Shown piece by piece: positions 1 through 7,792 of a DNA stretch of 64,000 bases. The position numbers were made by a program, and so were the translations under genes. The notes beneath the pieces are model-generated. The model did no database searches and had not been told where the DNA came from. It saw only the letters and a program-made list of their open reading frames with translations. The DNA comes from Chromatiales bacterium (GTDB lineage: Bacteria > Pseudomonadota > Gammaproteobacteria > Steroidobacterales > GCA-2729495): the NCBI GenBank assembly GCA_024234935.1, contig JACKNI010000001.1, positions 868,001 to 932,000 of the forward strand. The letters run 5' to 3'. Each line of letters starts with the position of its first letter. Position 1 is the first letter of the stretch.

Positions 1-892
1 TGCTTGAGGTCGGCTTCAGCGCCATGCTGAAAAGTATGTCCTGACCGGTCGATATGCCGCCGAGGATGCCGCCAGCCGAGTTGCTGCGGAAACCTGCCGG
101 TCCTATTTCGTCGCGATGCTCGGTACCCTTTTGTGCCACCACGGCAAAGCCGGCGCCGAGCTCAACCGCACGCACCGCATTGATGCTCATCAGTGCGTGG
201 GCAATATCGGCCTCAAGCTTGTCGAACACCGGTTCGCCGAGGCCGGCCGGCACGCCCGAGGCGAGCACGTTGACCCGTGCGCCGATCGAGTTGCCCTCCT
301 TGCGAAGCGCATCCATATACGCCTCGAGTTCTGCCAGGCGGGACGGGTCGGCACAGAAGAACGGATTGTCATCGACGGTTGAAAGGTCCAGCGGTTCGAG
401 AACCAGCGGACCCAGCTGGCGCAGATAGCCGCGGATTTCCACGCCGAGGCGCTCACGCAGATATTTGCGGGCGATGGCGCCGGCGCCGACGCGCATTGCG
501 GTTTCGCGGGCCGATGAACGCCCGCCGCCGCGATAGTCCCGCAGGCCGTATTTCTGCTGGTAGGTGTAGTCGGCATGGCCCGGACGGAAGCGGTCCTTGA
601 TACCCGCATAGTCCTTCGACTTCTGATCGACGTTATCGATCAGCAGGCCGATCGGCGTGCCGGTGGTCAGCCCTTCAAAGACACCGGAAAGGATGCGCAC
701 CGTGTCCGGCTCGCGACGGCCGGTGGTGTGGCGTGACTTGCCGGGCCGGCGGCGTTCGAGGTCGTGCTGGATGTCGGCCTCCGCAAGCGGCATGCCCGGT
801 GGACACCCGTCGACGATGCAGCCGATCGCGGGTCCGTGACTCTCACCGAAGGTGGTCACGGAAAACAGTCTGCCTATGGTGTTGCCGGACAT
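1..892 (-). CDS. aroC: Chorismate synthase, C-terminus cut off by the window edge
   Basis: This enzyme converts 5-enolpyruvylshikimate-3-phosphate to chorismate in the last common step of aromatic amino-acid synthesis, using reduced FMN. The minus strand reads MSGNTIGRLFSVTTFGESHG from an ATG at 892, the standard chorismate synthase N-terminus. Family signatures follow: RRRPGKSRHTTGRREPD, GGGRSSARETAMRVGAGA near the middle, and SNSAGGILGG before the edge. About 297 of the usual 360 residues are present, and the rest lies outside the window. The start lies inside the end of prmB (19 bp overlap), so the two genes are probably cotranscribed. Identification is by recognised motifs and is very secure. 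Confidence 0.97.
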   Translation of the reverse strand, partial: MSGNTIGRLFSVTTFGESHGPAIGCIVDGCPPGMPLAEADIQHDLERRRPGKSRHTTGRREPDTVRILSGVFEGLTTGTPIGLLIDNVDQKSKDYAGIKDRFRPGHADYTYQQKYGLRDYRGGGRSSARETAMRVGAGAIARKYLRERLGVEIRGYLRQLGPLVLEPLDLSTVDDNPFFCADPSRLAELEAYMDALRKEGNSIGARVNVLASGVPAGLGEPVFDKLEADIAHALMSINAVRAVELGAGFAVVAQKGTEHRDEIGPAGFRSNSAGGILGGISTGQDILFSMALKPTSS

Positions 893-1797
893 TCACTTGC
901 TCTCAGATCGACGGCACTAATCAGCGCGATGCCGTCACCGCCGTTTTCAAACTCGGGCCAGATAAATGGCAGCGTCGCAAAACGCGCCTCCAGCAAGGCA
1001 GCCCCGCCGCCAACCTCCAGGGCCAGCCAGCCGTCCGCCGTGAGAAATTGCGTCGCATGTTGCAGGATTCTCGCGGGCGTTGCCATCCCGTCCTCCGCCG
1101 ACAGCAGCGCCAGCTCCGGCTCGTGACGATACTCGTCCGGCAGTGATGCGACCTCTGCGGGCGAAACATAGGGTGGATTGCTGATGATCAGATCGAATAC
1201 CCCGTCGAGCCCCGCATACAGGTCGGCCTCGACCAGCTGCACCCGGCCCGTCACCTTGTGCCGGGCCACGTTTTTCCTCGCCACCTCCAGCGCTGCCGGC
1301 GAGATATCCGTAGCCACCACGCTGCTCTCCGGAAAGGCCAGCGCACAGGCAACCGCCATGCAGCCGCTGCCGGTGCCGATCTCGAGAATCCGGTGGATGC
1401 CATCCGGATCCAGCCAGGGCACAAAGCGCGAGGTGATCAGTTCGGCGAAGGGTGAACGCGGCACCAGCACCCGCTCATCGACATGGAAAGGCAGCCCGGC
1501 GAACCATGCCTCACCGGTCAGGTAGGGCAAGGGCTGACGCGTGCTGATGCGCGCTTCGAGCATCCCGGCCACCTGCCGTTGTCCGGCTGCCGATACCGGC
1601 TGACCATAGACGCGCAACGCATCGGCATGGTCCAGGCCGAGCACGTGGAAAACCAGCGCTGCGGCTTCATCGCGCGCATTGTCAGTGCCATGTCCGAAGC
1701 AGACCGCGCTGCGCTCAAGGGCCCGGGTACAGCGGGCGATCAGCTCGGCAACACTCTGCCCCGCGTTGCTGTCGCCACCAGTCTTTTTGTCTGCCAT
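874..1797 (-). CDS. prmB: Ribosomal protein L3 glutamine N5-methyltransferase PrmB
   Basis: A SAM-dependent methyltransferase of about 307 residues that methylates a glutamine of ribosomal protein L3. The SAM motif ILEIGTGSGCMAVACAL and the substrate loop SNPPYVSPAEVASLPDEYRH are both visible. The extension YRHEPELALLSAEDG after NPPY distinguishes PrmB from its release-factor paralogue PrmC. I chose the ATG at 1797 (MADKKTGG); the frame stays open to 1875, but the extra residues would run into psd and do not look like the family. It lies directly upstream of aroC, a common gammaproteobacterial arrangement, and is divergent from psd across a 76 bp spacer that should hold both promoters. Confidence 0.94.
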   Translation of the reverse strand: MADKKTGGDSNAGQSVAELIARCTRALERSAVCFGHGTDNARDEAAALVFHVLGLDHADALRVYGQPVSAAGQRQVAGMLEARISTRQPLPYLTGEAWFAGLPFHVDERVLVPRSPFAELITSRFVPWLDPDGIHRILEIGTGSGCMAVACALAFPESSVVATDISPAALEVARKNVARHKVTGRVQLVEADLYAGLDGVFDLIISNPPYVSPAEVASLPDEYRHEPELALLSAEDGMATPARILQHATQFLTADGWLALEVGGGAALLEARFATLPFIWPEFENGGDGIALISAVDLRASECPATP

Positions 1798-1873
1798 CGC
1801 GCCCTGACCATCAGCATCCGAACCGGCCGTATAGAATACGCTGGTGCCAGACAGGACCGGAACCGGAACCACC

Positions 1874-2743
1874 ATGCTGCAGGGCCTGCCTGATCAGCTC
1901 TTTGTGCTGTTCCAGCGTCTGCTGCCGGGGCGACTGCTGGGACGCATCGTCTACTGGCTGGCGCGTCAACGCGCACCGTGGCTGCGTACCCTGCTGATCA
2001 GGAGCTTCATCCGCTTTTACAAAGTCGATCTCAGCGAGGTCGAACACCCGGAACCGGCGGCATGGGAACATGCCAACGCCTTCTTCACGCGCGCACTGAA
2101 GCCTGGTGCCCGTCCCGTGGCTGCCGGTGCCGGTACGGTGGTGAGTCCCGCCGACGGCACGATTGAGGAACTCGGTTACGCCACCGGTGATCACCTGGTC
2201 CAGGCCAAGCGTTTTCATTACCGGCTGGCGGACTTTCTGGCCACCGACGATGCAGCGGTGGCCCGTTTTCATGATGGTGCAGCGCTGACGATCTACCTCG
2301 CCCCGCACAACTATCACCGGGTACACATGCCGCTGGCGGGGCAGATACGTGAAATGGTCTATGTACCCGGACGACGATGGGCAGTGAACAGGCGAACCGC
2401 CCGCGCGGTACCGGGGCTCTTTGCAGCCAACGAGCGGGTGATCCTGTGGTGCGAGAATCCCGCGGGCCGCTTTGCCGTGGTACTGGTCGGCGCGATGAAT
2501 GTCGCAAGCATCTCACTGGCCTGGACGGGTGAAGTGGCACCAGGAAAGGAAGTAACCCGTATTCGTTATCCCGCCGATGCACCGCATCTTGCGATTCCCG
2601 CTGGTGGACTCCTGGGGCAGTTCAACCTCGGCTCTACGGTCGTCATCGTGGCTGAACGCAAGCTCATCGAGTGGGATGCCGGCTGGAGTTCGGGGCGCAG
2701 CGTACGCATGGGCGAAGCGCTGGGCCGGCTCCGGTCCGGCTGA
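1874..2743 (+). CDS. psd: Phosphatidylserine decarboxylase proenzyme
   Basis: This inner-membrane enzyme makes phosphatidylethanolamine from phosphatidylserine using a pyruvoyl cofactor formed by self-cleavage. The cleavage motif LGST is present near the C-terminus (FNLGSTVVIV). The family's catalytic Asp (SPADGTIEELG) and His (APHNYHRVHMP) are also in place. The ATG at 1874 starts MLQGLPDQLF, which aligns with the E. coli Psd N-terminus; an in-frame ATG 30 bp upstream is less likely. At 289 residues it is somewhat shorter than the E. coli protein. epmA starts 8 bp after its stop, so the two form an operon. Confidence 0.96.
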   Translation: MLQGLPDQLFVLFQRLLPGRLLGRIVYWLARQRAPWLRTLLIRSFIRFYKVDLSEVEHPEPAAWEHANAFFTRALKPGARPVAAGAGTVVSPADGTIEELGYATGDHLVQAKRFHYRLADFLATDDAAVARFHDGAALTIYLAPHNYHRVHMPLAGQIREMVYVPGRRWAVNRRTARAVPGLFAANERVILWCENPAGRFAVVLVGAMNVASISLAWTGEVAPGKEVTRIRYPADAPHLAIPAGGLLGQFNLGSTVVIVAERKLIEWDAGWSSGRSVRMGEALGRLRSG

Positions 2744-2751
2744 GCCGGGAC

Positions 2752-3729
2752 ATGGCATGGCAACCATCGGCCAGCCTTGACACGCTGGCGCAGCGCGCAC
2801 GCCTGCTCGGTGCCGCACGAAACTTTTTCAGCACGCGAGGTCTGCTGGAAGTCCAAACCCCGACACTCGTGGCCCACGCTGTCAGCGATCCGCACCTGTT
2901 CAACATGGCGACATCGCTCGCCGATGGCCGCAGGCTCTGGCTGCACACCTCACCCGAATACCATATGAAGCGGCTGCTTGCTGCCGGCGCTCCCGATATC
3001 TGGCAACTCGGCAAGGTCTACCGTGACGGCGAGGCCGGTCGCTGCCACGAACCGGAGTTCACGCTGGTCGAATGGTACCGACACGGCTACACGCTGGGAG
3101 CCATGGCCAGCGAAACCTGCGAGCTGATTGCAGCGCTGGCGGCTGCGGTGGGCAGATCCCTGACAACTCCGGCATTCATCAGCTATGGGGAACTTTTTGT
3201 CTCTGCAGTCGGCATCGATCCGCTGACTGCAGATGCAACAACGCTCTGCAACTGCGCGCGCAAAGTGCTGGGCAGCAGCCTCGGCATGGAACTGGAGAAG
3301 GGCCTCGGCAACGATATCGATGCCTGGCTCGACCTGCTGATGAGCCATGCCGTGACTACCCATCTGGCCGGTACGGAAATCGCGGTAGTCAGCGGCTATC
3401 CTGCAAGCCAGGCGGCGCTTGCGCGGATCGATCCTGCCGACGAGCGTATCGCCGAGCGCTTCGAGGTGTTCTGCGCGGGACTGGAAGTCGCCAACGGCTA
3501 TCGCGAACTCTGCGCCGCCGATGAACAGGCGCGGCGCTTCAGCGCTGACCGGGCGACACGCGCCCGACTCGGCAGACCGGACGCGGTGCCGGATCCTGCA
3601 CTGCTGGCCGCACTTGAAGCGGGGCTGCCGGACTGTGCCGGCGTTGCGCTGGGCTTTGACCGGGTCCTGATGTTTCTGCTGGACTTGCCGGACATCCGCT
3701 CCGGCATCAGTTTTCCGGCCGGTTCATGA
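2752..3729 (+). CDS. epmA: EF-P--(R)-beta-lysine ligase EpmA
   Basis: A class II lysyl-tRNA synthetase paralogue that attaches (R)-beta-lysine to the conserved lysine of elongation factor P. The 325-residue product matches the family length and lacks the tRNA anticodon-binding domain of LysRS. Motif 2 is visible as SPEYHMKRLLAAG followed by HEPEFTLVEWYR, and motif 3 as GVALGFDRVLMFLL. The start at 2752 gives MAWQPSAS, very close to the WQPSAS start of E. coli EpmA. It lies 8 bp after psd and next to its substrate gene (efp) and partner enzyme (epmB), so the whole modification pathway apart from the optional hydroxylase is clustered here. Confidence 0.96.
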   Translation: MAWQPSASLDTLAQRARLLGAARNFFSTRGLLEVQTPTLVAHAVSDPHLFNMATSLADGRRLWLHTSPEYHMKRLLAAGAPDIWQLGKVYRDGEAGRCHEPEFTLVEWYRHGYTLGAMASETCELIAALAAAVGRSLTTPAFISYGELFVSAVGIDPLTADATTLCNCARKVLGSSLGMELEKGLGNDIDAWLDLLMSHAVTTHLAGTEIAVVSGYPASQAALARIDPADERIAERFEVFCAGLEVANGYRELCAADEQARRFSADRATRARLGRPDAVPDPALLAALEAGLPDCAGVALGFDRVLMFLLDLPDIRSGISFPAGS

Positions 3730-3776
3730 ACAGCGCATACCCGGTGGTCCGCGGCCCGTGAATGGCTGGCCTGCGC

Positions 3777-4343
3777 CTACTTGACCCGCGATGCGTACTC
3801 GCTGGAGCGGGTATCCACCTTGATGACTTCGCCTTCGTTGATGAAGAGCGGAACCTTCACCACTGCACCGGTCTCAAGGCGCGCGGGCTTCATGCCGCCG
3901 GTCGCTGTATCACCACGCACGCCCGGATCGGTCTCGACGATCTTGAGTTCAACGAACATCGGCGGAACGACTGTCAGCGGCACCCCGTTCCACAGCGTGA
4001 CCGTGCAGGTGTCTTGCTCGCGCAGCCACTGCTTGGCCTCGGCGACCGCAGCATCAGACGCAGGGATCTGCTCGAAGGTTGCAGGATCCATGAAGTACCA
4101 CATCTCGCCGTCGGCATAGAGAAACTGCATCGGGCAGTCGATGACATCGGCCGACTCGATGGAATCGCTGTTGCGGAAGGTTTTTTCCACTACCCGGCCG
4201 GTGCGCAGATTGCGGATCCGGATGCGGTTGAATGCCTGGCCCTTGCCAGGCTTGACGAACTCGTTATCGACCACGGCGCAAGGATCGCCATCGATCAGAA
4301 TCTTGCTGCCACTCCGCAGATCACTCGCGCTGTAATTGGCCAT
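3777..4343 (-). CDS. efp: Elongation factor P
   Basis: EF-P binds between the ribosomal P and E sites and relieves stalling at consecutive prolines. The 188-residue product starts MANYSASDLRSGSKI. It carries the modification loop VKPGKGQAF with the acceptor lysine at position 34, the beta-lysylation type that matches epmA and epmB beside it rather than the arginine type served by EarP. A purine-rich AAAGGA ribosome-binding site precedes the ATG. The gene is convergent with epmA and divergent from epmB. Confidence 0.97.
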   Translation of the reverse strand: MANYSASDLRSGSKILIDGDPCAVVDNEFVKPGKGQAFNRIRIRNLRTGRVVEKTFRNSDSIESADVIDCPMQFLYADGEMWYFMDPATFEQIPASDAAVAEAKQWLREQDTCTVTLWNGVPLTVVPPMFVELKIVETDPGVRGDTATGGMKPARLETGAVVKVPLFINEGEVIKVDTRSSEYASRVK

Positions 4344-4371
4344 ACCAGTCCATTCCTTTACGTTGCCGGGT

Positions 4372-4377
4372 ATTCTA
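4372..4377 (-). promoter_or_regulatory. Candidate -10 element for efp
   Basis: On the minus strand the hexamer TAGAAT lies 28 bp upstream of the efp ATG, inside the 82 bp space shared with divergent epmB. The spacing suits a -10 box followed by a short leader with AAAGGA. No convincing -35 hexamer is visible, so this is a weak positional call. Confidence 0.35.
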
Positions 4378-4425
4378 GCCGTAGTGCTGTGCCGAGGGCA
4401 GACCCCGGCAGCAGATGGACAGCCA

Positions 4426-5448
4426 ATGCACGCAATAACCCGACACCTGAAGGACCGATCGCCGTGGCAGACTGAACTCGGCCAGGCCTACGCACGCCTC
4501 GACGATCTGCTGGCAGCGCTCGGTCTGACGCCCGGGTCCTGTGGCGTATCGGCTGAAGCTGCGGCGACCTTTCCACTGCGCGTCCCGCGCGGATTCGTTG
4601 CCCGCATGCGGCATGGCGACCCGCTCGACCCGCTGTTGCGGCAGGTGCTGCCGGTCGAGGGCGAGAACGCAGTCGTGGCAGGCTATGGTGCCGATCCGGT
4701 CGGCGACCTCGACAGCGTGCGGGCGCCCGGACTGCTGCAGAAATATGCCGGCCGCGCATTGCTCATCACGACCGGCGCCTGCGCCGTACACTGCCGGTAC
4801 TGCTTCCGGCGTGCCTTCCCCTACCCGGAACACAGCGCGACGCCCGGCGTACTCGCCGAGACGCTCGCGACGATCGCGGCTGACGACAGCCTCCACGAGA
4901 TCATCCTGAGCGGCGGTGATCCGCTGGCGCTCGGCAATGCCCGGCTGCGCGAAATCCTCCGCTCGCTCGGCGATATTCCGCACATCAGCCGTATCCGGCT
5001 GCATACGCGGGTGCCGGTGGTGCTGCCGGAGCGCATCGATACCGAACTGCTCGATCTGCTCCGCAATGCAGGCCGTCCGGTGGTCACCGTGATTCACGCC
5101 AACCATGCCAATGAGATCGATGCTGGTGTTGTCGCAGCGCTGCTGGAACTGCGCGATGTCTCGGCCGCGCTGCTGAACCAGTCGGTACTGCTGCGCGGTG
5201 TAAACGACTCGGTCGATGCACTGGCCAATCTGTCCGGGAAACTGTTTTCCGCGGGCGTGCTGCCCTACTACCTGCACCAGCTGGACCATGTCGCCGGCGC
5301 CGCCCACTTCCTCGTTCCCGATGAGGAAGCACGTGCCCTGCTTGCGGCGATGACCGCGAGGTTGCCGGGCTATCTGGTACCGCGACTCGTACGCGAGATC
5401 GCCGGAGCGGCTGCAAAAACACCGCTGGAATATTTCAACGCTACATAA
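4426..5448 (+). CDS. epmB: EF-P beta-lysylation protein EpmB (lysine 2,3-aminomutase)
   Basis: A radical-SAM, PLP-dependent enzyme that isomerises L-lysine to (R)-beta-lysine, which EpmA loads onto EF-P. The cluster-binding motif CAVHCRYCFRR has the CxxxCxxC spacing. The motifs LSGGDPLALG and the C-terminal KTPLEYF also match EpmB. The 340-residue length equals that of E. coli EpmB; catabolic lysine aminomutases are longer. The ATG at 4426 (MHAITRHLKDR) was chosen because the open frame upstream overlaps the efp start. No epmC hydroxylase gene was seen nearby. Confidence 0.95.
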   Translation: MHAITRHLKDRSPWQTELGQAYARLDDLLAALGLTPGSCGVSAEAAATFPLRVPRGFVARMRHGDPLDPLLRQVLPVEGENAVVAGYGADPVGDLDSVRAPGLLQKYAGRALLITTGACAVHCRYCFRRAFPYPEHSATPGVLAETLATIAADDSLHEIILSGGDPLALGNARLREILRSLGDIPHISRIRLHTRVPVVLPERIDTELLDLLRNAGRPVVTVIHANHANEIDAGVVAALLELRDVSAALLNQSVLLRGVNDSVDALANLSGKLFSAGVLPYYLHQLDHVAGAAHFLVPDEEARALLAAMTARLPGYLVPRLVREIAGAAAKTPLEYFNAT

Positions 5449-5499
5449 TTCCAGCCGCGCCACATAATCGTACTGCGGTCACATAATCCCCGCGGTGGT
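5443..5499 (+). repeat. Three ACATAAT direct repeats at exact 19 bp period
   Basis: The heptamer ACATAAT occurs at 5443, 5462 and 5481, exactly 19 bp apart. The second and third copies extend to CACATAATC, and each unit continues into a GC-rich tail. The first copy overlaps the epmB stop codon, and the array ends about 40 bp before the start of the FimX-like gene. The layout suggests tandem binding sites for a regulator of that gene, but no known consensus was recognised. Confidence 0.55.
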
Positions 5500-5539
5500 G
5501 TCGGCAGAATCCTGATCCTTCGAAGAAGACACGACAGGT

Positions 5540-7627
5540 GTGGGGTTGGGCAACTCCGTTGGCATTCCGCTGATCGTCATCAGCCGCAGCGACGATCACG
5601 CTACGACCATCAATACGATTCTGCGCGACAGTGGTCATCCGGTGCACTGCATGCGGGTCAATGAGCTGAAGCTGCTCGGCGAGCAGCTGTCTGCCATGGC
5701 CCCGGAACTCGTCCTGTATTTTTCGGGCGATACCGACGTCGATCTGGCTGCCGCTGCTGCCAGCATCGCCCAGTGCAGCACGCAGCCACCGCTGCTCCTC
5801 GTGCACAACCAGGTTGACGAACAGACCATCGCTACCGCACTGGAAAGCGGTGCCCGCGACGTCGTCTCGCTGACGCACCGTAACCGCCTGCGTGCCGTTG
5901 TGACCCGGGAGTTGCACGCACACCGGCTGCGGGTCGCACTGGAAGGTGTGCTCAGCTCGGCGCGGCAGTACAAACAGGAATTGCGCAGCCTGATGAGCGG
6001 CGCCTCTGATGCCATCGTTGACATACACGATGGTATCGTCGTCGCCACCAACCCGGCCTGGGCCGCATTGCTCGGCCGCGCTGAAGAAGAACTCATCGGC
6101 GAGCCCTTCATGGACCTGTTCCGCGAAGCCGATCAGGCCACACTGAAAGGCGCGCTGGTCGCCTGCCTGCGCGACAAGTGGCAGGAAGGCAGCACGCTCG
6201 GCATGGTCGCCTACCGCAAGGATGGCCGTGAGCTGCCGCTGGACCTCCAGCTGAAACGCATCACCATCGATGGCGACCCCGGCATCAGGCTGATTGTCCC
6301 GGGTGAACGGAGCGTCGAACAGCCCGTTGACGAAATGCTGCAACACGCCGTCGGCAAGGATCCCTCGACCGGGTTCTTCCAGCGACACTTCTTTCTGGAA
6401 CACCTCGCGGCCCGACTTGCGACACCACCGGAAGGCGGTATCCGGGCCGTCGCCTACATCCGCCCCGACCATTTTTCCAGGGTGCAGGCTGATGTCGGAC
6501 TGCTCGGCACCGAAGCCCTGCTGATGCGCCTTGCCGAGTTGCTGCGCGAACTCATGCAGCCCGGCGATCTTTACGGCCGATTCGGCGGCACGATGTTCGC
6601 GGTGCTCGTGGAACGCGGCACGATGGGCGACGTTCAGGCCTGGGCCGAGCAGATACAGAAGGCCGTGGCCACACAGATCTTCGAGGTCGACACCCAGTCG
6701 ACCTCACTCTCGTGCACGATCGGTGTCTGCGAAGCGCGTTCGGGTAGCCAGACGCCCGGCGAGATCCTCAGCGAGGCGGAACAGGCCTGCCGCAATGGCC
6801 GCGACCAGGGCGGCAACCGCGTCATGCTGAGCGACATTACCAGCGTCACCGAGCGCCTGCGCCTGACCGACTCGCTGTGGATTACGCGTATCCGTGCCGC
6901 GCTGATGCAGAACCGCCTGCGGCTCGTGCATCAGCCGGTGGTCGGACTGCAGGACGAGGTGCAGGGCGTGCTCGACACGCGTGTGCGCCTGATCGACGAA
7001 CAGGGTGAACCGGTGCTGCCCTCGGAGTTCATTCCGGTCGCAGAACGCGCCCACATGATGAAGAACATCGATCGCTGGGTGATCGGTGCATCTTTCTCGT
7101 TCTGCGTTGCGCGCCAGCCGAACCTGGTATTCATCCGGCTGTCGCGTGAATCGATACTCGATGAGTCGCTGCTCGACTGGCTGAAGGCACGCGCCCAGAG
7201 CACGCGACTCAAGCCCTCCCAGGTCTGCTTCCAGGTCAGCGAGGAGCTGGCCCTGCAGCACCTCAAGGAATGTCAGCAGACGGCCAAACAGCTCCGCGAA
7301 GCAGGCTTCATGTTTGCCGTCGATCACCTCGGCGCCGGCCGGGATGCCACGCAACTGCTCGGCCATCTGCCGATGCAGTTCGTCAAGATCGACGGCAGCC
7401 TGATGCAGGGACTGCACCGGGACAAGGAACTGCAGCGCAAGGTTGGCGGCATCGCCGCGCGCGCAAATGAACTGAAGATCAAGACCATTGCCGAGCGGGT
7501 CGAAAACGCCAACACGATGGCAGTGCTCTGGCAGCTCGGTATCGCCTTCGTGCAGGGCAATTTCACCCAGAACCACGGCGTGGTCCTGGCCAGTGAAACC
7601 AGCCCCGGTCAGCAGGCTGTTGGCTGA
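5540..7627 (+). CDS. FimX-like protein: receiver-like, PAS, degenerate GGDEF and EAL domains
   Basis: About 695 residues in the FimX order: a receiver-like N-terminal domain (about 1-125), a PAS domain (about 146-260), then GGDEF-like and EAL-like domains. The diguanylate cyclase signature is replaced by GGTMF (in YGRFGGTMFAVLVE), and the EAL signature region reads LDTRVRL. The later EAL block keeps FVKIDGSLM but has DHLGAG in place of the usual DDFGTG. Both catalytic activities are therefore probably lost, leaving a c-di-GMP receptor, as known for FimX in type IV pilus assembly. The start is a GTG at 5540; a TTG at 5546 is possible. A FimV-like gene follows, supporting a pilus or polarity role. 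Confidence 0.85.
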   Translation: MGLGNSVGIPLIVISRSDDHATTINTILRDSGHPVHCMRVNELKLLGEQLSAMAPELVLYFSGDTDVDLAAAAASIAQCSTQPPLLLVHNQVDEQTIATALESGARDVVSLTHRNRLRAVVTRELHAHRLRVALEGVLSSARQYKQELRSLMSGASDAIVDIHDGIVVATNPAWAALLGRAEEELIGEPFMDLFREADQATLKGALVACLRDKWQEGSTLGMVAYRKDGRELPLDLQLKRITIDGDPGIRLIVPGERSVEQPVDEMLQHAVGKDPSTGFFQRHFFLEHLAARLATPPEGGIRAVAYIRPDHFSRVQADVGLLGTEALLMRLAELLRELMQPGDLYGRFGGTMFAVLVERGTMGDVQAWAEQIQKAVATQIFEVDTQSTSLSCTIGVCEARSGSQTPGEILSEAEQACRNGRDQGGNRVMLSDITSVTERLRLTDSLWITRIRAALMQNRLRLVHQPVVGLQDEVQGVLDTRVRLIDEQGEPVLPSEFIPVAERAHMMKNIDRWVIGASFSFCVARQPNLVFIRLSRESILDESLLDWLKARAQSTRLKPSQVCFQVSEELALQHLKECQQTAKQLREAGFMFAVDHLGAGRDATQLLGHLPMQFVKIDGSLMQGLHRDKELQRKVGGIAARANELKIKTIAERVENANTMAVLWQLGIAFVQGNFTQNHGVVLASETSPGQQAVG

Positions 7628-7696
7628 GGGATCCCGTGCAGCCGATCACAGTCCACGGCACCGGAAGCGCGTCCTGCTGCTGCCACATTACAGAAC

Positions 7697-7736
7697 GAGA
7701 CCTGGTTCATTTCACTGAACCGCAGCAAATGGTCTC
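7697..7736 (+). repeat. Nested inverted repeats between the fimX-like and fimV-like genes
   Basis: An inner hairpin GGTTCA (7704-7709) / TGAACC (7716-7721) with a 6-nt loop sits inside a second pair, GAGACC (7697-7702) / GGTCTC (7731-7736). A third small pair, GATCC/GGATC, follows at 7757-7771. There is no T-run typical of an intrinsic terminator. It may be an attenuating stem or a dyad binding site. Confidence 0.4.
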
Positions 7737-7792
7737 TTGTCGTCTGTCACAAAACCGATCCGCAGTGGATCTGTAAACCCGGGACCCCAGGC

